A DNA stretch of 7,954 nt. Origin: Bacillota bacterium (GTDB taxonomy: Bacteria; Bacillota; Syntrophomonadia; Syntrophomonadales; Syntrophomonadaceae). How positions within the stretch are numbered: the first letter of the stretch is position 1; each line of letters begins with the position of its first letter. Below the pieces are notes generated by a model. The model did not search any database. It saw nothing but the letters and a program-made list of their open reading frames with translations, and was not told the DNA's origin. The stretch spans positions 1-7,954 of the forward strand of contig JAGFXV010000153.1 in assembly GCA_017861475.1 (NCBI GenBank), written 5' to 3'. The position numbers and the translations under genes were made by a program. Positions 4,811 through 7,954 of the stretch are shown piece after piece.

Positions 4811-4838
4811 GGTATAAAAGAATGTCCAAACCTGACAA
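4811..4838 (-). promoter_or_regulatory. Sigma-A type promoter of tRNA-Leu
   Basis: On the minus strand TTGTCA (4838-4833, five of six to consensus) and TATACC (4816-4811, four of six) are 16 bases apart, with the -10 box ending 9 bases before the mature 5' end. A 7-bp inverted repeat GTCAGGT / ACCTGAC (4807-4813 and 4830-4836) overlaps both boxes. No T run follows it, so I do not read it as a terminator. Confidence 0.55.
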
Positions 4839-4869
4839 AGGAAATTATACAACAGTCGACTCTTCCATG

Positions 4870-6450
4870 TCAATCAATCTGCATGAAGCAGTAAACTGTT
4901 CTCCTGGCGGGTTCCAAGTGGCGTACATCCTTGCTGATCAGTTTTTGGGCTTTCTTTTGAAACAACCACAGGCACGGTGCATCGTCAATGATGATGGCTT
5001 CGGCGCGGCGCAGCAATTGCAACCGGGACTGCGGGTCTTCATATTGTTTGCGGGATTGATCGAGGATCTTGTCCACCTGGGGGTTTTGATATCCGCAGAA
5101 GTTGGTCATGCCGATCTGGGAACTATGGAATAGGCTGTATAAATAGCTATCGGCATCGGGGTAGTCAGCTGCCCAACTCATCCGGAAAAAACTCATGGCG
5201 CGGCCGTTGACCTGCTTCTTGTAATAATCCCAGCCCTGTTGCAGGGTTTGTACCCGGATACCAAACTCGGCCAATTGACGGGCGACCTCACCTGCTACCA
5301 TGGCATGACCGGGGTCTTCGTTATAGGTCAGGGTCAGTATCGGCAGTCCCTTCCCCTCCGGGTATCCGGCTTCGGTCAGCAGTTGACGGGCTTTTTCTGC
5401 ATCATAACGATAACCGGTAATGTCTTTATTATAGGCCTCGAGTCCGGTGGGAACGAGTCCTTTGGCGGGAAGATAAGCATTGCCCTGCAGTTGTTTGATG
5501 ATCTGTTCCCGATCGATGGCATAGTTGAGGGCACGGCGCAGCAGATAACTGTTGGCATAGGGATCGCGGTGCATGTTGAAGCCCAGGCAGTAAATCTCCA
5601 AAACCGGTTTTTCTATCAGCAATCCTTTATAATCCTTGTTTTGACGGATATTGGCCATTTCCGCCGGGGGAATGTTATCCAACAGATCCAGCTTGCCTTC
5701 CTTATAAGCTTGGAAAGCGGTATCATCGTCGGAGAAAATGGTCACATTCAGTGCTGATACATGCGGCTGGCCGCGATAGTAATGATCATTGCGCAAAAGC
5801 TGCAGGGAATTGGCACTTTTTTCTTTCAACGTGTAGGGTCCGGTCCCCGCCGGCGGCGTCAGCCCCGACTCCAGGTCCATCACCCAGAAAACCGGATTGC
5901 CGAGCGAGGCCATAAAAGCTGCATGGGGCTGATGGAGGGTAATTTTCAGGCTATGTTTATCGAGCACCTGAATGCCTGTAACTTCCATGGCTTTGCCGTT
6001 AATTTTCTCTTTACTGCCGGCAATAGGAAGATAAAGACAGGTATTGTTCCAATCCGCAGACGTGGCGATGTTATATTCAAAGGAAGCTTTTACGTCCTGG
6101 GCGGTGAGTTTCTTGCCGTTGCTGAATTTTACATCTTTGCGCAGCTCGATGGTGATTGATTTGCCATCGGGGCCGTATTTCCATTTGCGGGCCAGACGGG
6201 GCTGCACGCTTTGTTTGGCTTCATCATAATATACCAGGCCTTCATAAATCGCGGACGCCACCAACCGTTGGCTGTGATTTTGAATACTGGCCGGTTCAAG
6301 TTTTTCCACCGGTTCACTCACACCCAGATTAAATGGACGAGTACTCAGGCTGCTGGTGTAAATGGCTTTTTGCATAAATAATCCTCCGGCTGCCGCCAAA
6401 GCCAGCGTGAGGATGACCAGTGCCAAGGTTCGGGCATTAAAACGACGCAT
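4870..6450 (-). CDS. ABC transporter substrate-binding protein, family 5 (oligopeptide/dipeptide type)
   Basis: This 526-residue protein has the pattern of the OppA/DppA solute-binding family. It includes an early LVASAIYEGLVYYD segment, the family-type stretch LARKWKYGPDGKSITIEL then LRKDVKFSNGKKLTAQDVKASFEY (about 105-150), and a long two-lobe body to the C-terminus. Such proteins capture peptides or similar ligands outside the membrane and deliver them to an ABC permease. The ATG at 6450 is chosen because AAGGAGG lies 8 bases upstream; an open frame back to 6537 crosses that site. The N-terminus is a basic start with a hydrophobic stretch (about residues 8-24), but there is no lipobox cysteine, so it is either secreted or held by an uncleaved helix, unlike most Gram-positive binding proteins. 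No permease or ATPase gene adjoins it, so the ligand and partner transporter are unknown. A second strong ribosome site lies inside the signal region before M26. Confidence 0.92.
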   Translation of the reverse strand: MRRFNARTLALVILTLALAAAGGLFMQKAIYTSSLSTRPFNLGVSEPVEKLEPASIQNHSQRLVASAIYEGLVYYDEAKQSVQPRLARKWKYGPDGKSITIELRKDVKFSNGKKLTAQDVKASFEYNIATSADWNNTCLYLPIAGSKEKINGKAMEVTGIQVLDKHSLKITLHQPHAAFMASLGNPVFWVMDLESGLTPPAGTGPYTLKEKSANSLQLLRNDHYYRGQPHVSALNVTIFSDDDTAFQAYKEGKLDLLDNIPPAEMANIRQNKDYKGLLIEKPVLEIYCLGFNMHRDPYANSYLLRRALNYAIDREQIIKQLQGNAYLPAKGLVPTGLEAYNKDITGYRYDAEKARQLLTEAGYPEGKGLPILTLTYNEDPGHAMVAGEVARQLAEFGIRVQTLQQGWDYYKKQVNGRAMSFFRMSWAADYPDADSYLYSLFHSSQIGMTNFCGYQNPQVDKILDQSRKQYEDPQSRLQLLRRAEAIIIDDAPCLWLFQKKAQKLISKDVRHLEPARRTVYCFMQID

Positions 6451-6534
6451 ACTTTGTCCCTCCTTTTTATCCATGGGACATTCTATGCCAACGCCCGGAC
6501 GGCTATGACTGCTTTTCCCCGGGATAATTCCGGG

Positions 6535-6562
6535 CAAAAAAATAACCGGACGCGCCGGTTAT
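6535..6562 (-). terminator. Rho-independent terminator after the lytic transglycosylase operon
   Basis: A perfect 8-bp stem ATAACCGG (6542-6549) / CCGGTTAT (6555-6562) with loop ACGCG is followed on the minus strand by a T run ending near 6536. It separates the coaE-transglycosylase transcript from the binding-protein gene. Confidence 0.88.
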
Positions 6563-6571
6563 CTTGCTATT

Positions 6572-6675
6572 AAGATCCACCAAAGCTCAGGCTACGCTGC
6601 GCTTGCCTTCTTATCGCTTTCGGCACTAGATGCCATATGGCATCGTCGCTTCGGCTCTGCCTCAGGATGACAATT
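6572..6675. repeat. Palindromic REP-like intergenic element
   Basis: Roughly 100 bases fill the space between the transglycosylase stop and its terminator. The right end, read on the minus strand, begins TGTCATCCTGAGGC and continues with AGAGCCGAAG; the left end closes with a GGTGGATCTT-like edge. Ends of the type 'TGTCATCCTGAG...GGATCT' mark a widespread class of dispersed intergenic repeats in bacteria; that recognition is from memory. At the centre is a perfect 16-bp palindrome GATGCCATATGGCATC (6629-6644). No reading frame or RNA family is recognisable. Confidence 0.5.
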
Positions 6676-6676
6676 T

Positions 6677-7237
6677 CTATTGATATATAGCCTGATAGGC
6701 TTCATAGTTTTTCAGTACATTCTTTAAATACTGCCGGGTTTCCGGGAATGGGATCTTGTCAATCTCTTTGGGATCTCCGTTCCAGGTACCGCCCACCAGC
6801 CATTCCTGCACTTTGCCGCGGCCGGCATTGTAACTGGCAACGGTCAGGGGTACATTGCCCTTAAACTCCTGCATCAAACTGTGCAGGTACCAGCAACCGA
6901 AACTGATATTTACTTCGGGCTGGTGCAGGTCTTCCAGCTTGAAATCTTCGATTCCGTTCCGCTCCGCGATCCAGTACGCCGTTTCGGGCATGATCTGCAT
7001 CAGACCTTTGGCGCCCACGGCAGATTCAGCTGTGTTCTGGTATTTGCTCTCTGCCCTGATGATGGCAAATACGAGATAGGGGTCAACATCGTGCTCTCTC
7101 GCTTCGCTGAAAACCAGTTCCTGATGGGGCAGCGGATAAAATATCGTGATCCATTTGGGGAAGCTCAGCACAACAACCACAAACAGCAGTATCGATACCC
7201 AAAGTATGGTGGAAAATCGGCTTCGTCCTTTTGGCAC
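6677..7237 (-). CDS. Membrane-anchored lytic transglycosylase (SLT domain)
   Basis: The enzyme cleaves the MurNAc-GlcNAc bond of peptidoglycan, forming 1,6-anhydro-MurNAc, outside the membrane. One transmembrane helix (about residues 10-27) anchors it and an Slt70-like domain follows. Family signatures are complete: catalytic glutamate E63 in AIIRAESKYQ, the GLMQIMP motif at 78-84, and ASYNAG at 134-139. At 186 residues it is a compact single-domain form with no LysM or SH3 module. The start is GTG at 7237, with a GGGGGG ribosome site 8 bases upstream; the adjacent TTG at 7240 is nearly as good. It lies 32 bases after the coaE stop and is probably cotranscribed with it. The palindromic element and terminator at 6535-6675 follow. 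Confidence 0.95.
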   Translation of the reverse strand: MPKGRSRFSTILWVSILLFVVVVLSFPKWITIFYPLPHQELVFSEAREHDVDPYLVFAIIRAESKYQNTAESAVGAKGLMQIMPETAYWIAERNGIEDFKLEDLHQPEVNISFGCWYLHSLMQEFKGNVPLTVASYNAGRGKVQEWLVGGTWNGDPKEIDKIPFPETRQYLKNVLKNYEAYQAIYQ

Positions 7238-7269
7238 CAAACAAGCCCCCCATGATTTGATCTTTTATA

Positions 7270-7878
7270 TCATATTTTTTGGCGCTCCAAAATAGCATTG
7301 AAATATTTGGTGGCAGAGTTTATTGTTTCCTCTATGCTGCCGCAATTGTTAATTACCACGTCGGCTCGGTGGGCTTTTTCATCCAGGGGGATCTGACTTC
7401 CAATCCGCCGCTTGGCTTCCTCCAGGTTGTAATGATTGCGATCCATCAGGCGCTTGAGTTGGGTGTCATAATCCACCCACACCACCCAAACCTCGTCACA
7501 CATGCGATCCATGAAGGTTTCATACAGTAGGGGCACTTCAAATACCAGGATCGCATTGGGGTTGGCGGCCTTGATCCTGCTGTAATCTTCTTTAAACGAT
7601 TGCATAATGCGCGGGTGCGTGATCTGATTTAGCTGGTTCAGCAAATCAGGATTTCCAAATACCATTTCCCCCAATTTGTCACGGTTGATCGTTTCGTCGG
7701 GGTTGAGGATCTCCTTTCCGAAAGCAGCAACCATATCATTCCAGGCAGGTTTATGCGGTTCGCTGACACTATGAGCAGTTTCGTCAGCATCAATAATGTA
7801 GGCACCCAATCCCTTGAGAGTCTTTGAAACAGTACTTTTGCCGCTGGCTATTCCGCCGGTTAGACCAATAACTTTCAT
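7270..7878 (-). CDS. coaE: Dephospho-CoA kinase
   Basis: It phosphorylates the 3'-hydroxyl of dephospho-CoA with ATP, the last step of coenzyme A synthesis, in the cytoplasm. Visible features are the P-loop GGIASGKST (residues 8-16), D-A-D at 30-32, INRDKLGEMVF at 64-74, ITHPR at 86-90, and VFEVPLLYE at 112-120, where E114 stands in place of the more usual Asp. Near the C-terminus are a lid region (RRIGSQIP) and RADVVINN. At 202 residues the length is normal. The start is ATG at 7878, because GGTGAT (a match to the 3' end of 16S rRNA) lies 7 bases upstream and this matches the usual MKVIGLTGG start; an ATG at 7893 would add five residues. The upstream gene ends within 20 bases, indicating an operon. 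Confidence 0.96.
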   Translation of the reverse strand: MKVIGLTGGIASGKSTVSKTLKGLGAYIIDADETAHSVSEPHKPAWNDMVAAFGKEILNPDETINRDKLGEMVFGNPDLLNQLNQITHPRIMQSFKEDYSRIKAANPNAILVFEVPLLYETFMDRMCDEVWVVWVDYDTQLKRLMDRNHYNLEEAKRRIGSQIPLDEKAHRADVVINNCGSIEETINSATKYFNAILERQKI

Positions 7879-7896
7879 CGTCAGCATCACCATCTT

Positions 7897-7954
7897 TTAC
7901 ACATATTCAATCATTGCCACGGTTATAAATATTAAACCTGTCAGGAAGGGAGCC
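7897..7954 (-). CDS. ytaF: C-terminal tail of a membrane protein, probably YtaF
   Basis: Only the last 18 codons are in the window: APFLTGLIFITVAMIEYV then TAA at 7899-7897. The peptide is a transmembrane helix ending at the C-terminus. In Bacillus and many other Firmicutes the gene directly before coaE is ytaF, a sporulation membrane protein whose C-terminus is also a hydrophobic helix, so position and character fit. The peptide is too short to prove identity. The stop lies 18 bases before the coaE ATG. Confidence 0.45.
   Translation of the reverse strand, partial: APFLTGLIFITVAMIEYV

Noticed and set aside
4807..4836. Inverted repeat GTCAGGT / ACCTGAC as a terminator for the binding-protein gene
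   Set aside because: It has a long loop and no T run, and it overlaps the better-supported tRNA promoter.
4735..5133. 132-codon plus-strand open frame
   Set aside because: It starts inside the tRNA-Leu gene and lies antisense to the binding-protein gene; a shadow frame.
5239..6159. Long plus-strand frames (172 and 132 codons) within the binding-protein gene
   Set aside because: They are antisense to a well-supported gene, without ribosome sites or family resemblance.

Overview
The window looks like chromosome from an anaerobic, probably spore-forming Gram-positive bacterium (Clostridia / Peptococcaceae-like). The evidence is strong AGGAGG-type ribosome sites, TTG/GTG starts, rho-independent terminators with clear T tracts, a rubrerythrin, a DacF-type carboxypeptidase, and a right-hand gene order (membrane protein tail, coaE, lytic transglycosylase) resembling the polA-mutM-ytaF-coaE neighbourhood of Firmicutes. 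Genus cannot be decided from this sequence alone.

Left part (1-1860): the first codons of a leftward gene with a PAS/sensor-type coiled-coil start run off the edge. An AT-rich intergenic stretch follows, then a rightward D-alanyl-D-alanine carboxypeptidase (508-1785). That gene converges on a leftward stress pair across a shared bidirectional terminator. Middle (1879-3350): rubrerythrin and a DoxX-family membrane protein, both leftward. Each has its own terminator, and a good Fur/PerR-type operator lies upstream of doxX.

Accessory part (3400-4801): an intact tRNA-Leu(GAG) on the minus strand is followed by a 1.1 kb segment holding a VbhA-type antitoxin and a Fic AMP-transferase toxin, stop codon abutting start codon. 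The segment ends at a 58-bp exact repeat of the 3' part of the same tRNA gene. This is the layout of a small integrative element in the 3' end of a tRNA gene, but no integrase is present. A roughly 70-bp two-hairpin repeat occurs both after rubrerythrin and beyond the tRNA fragment, so rubrerythrin and doxX also lie between direct repeats.

Right part (4870-7954): leftward genes for a family-5 (oligopeptide/dipeptide-type) solute-binding protein without a lipobox and without permease neighbours, a membrane-anchored lytic transglycosylase, dephospho-CoA kinase, and the tail of a membrane protein (probably YtaF). A palindromic intergenic repeat separates the transglycosylase from its terminator.

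In function, the window mixes cell-wall remodelling (carboxypeptidase, transglycosylase), oxidative-stress defence (rubrerythrin, DoxX), CoA synthesis and peptide binding. The Fic/antitoxin cassette is the clearest accessory system and the best candidate for something not previously described.
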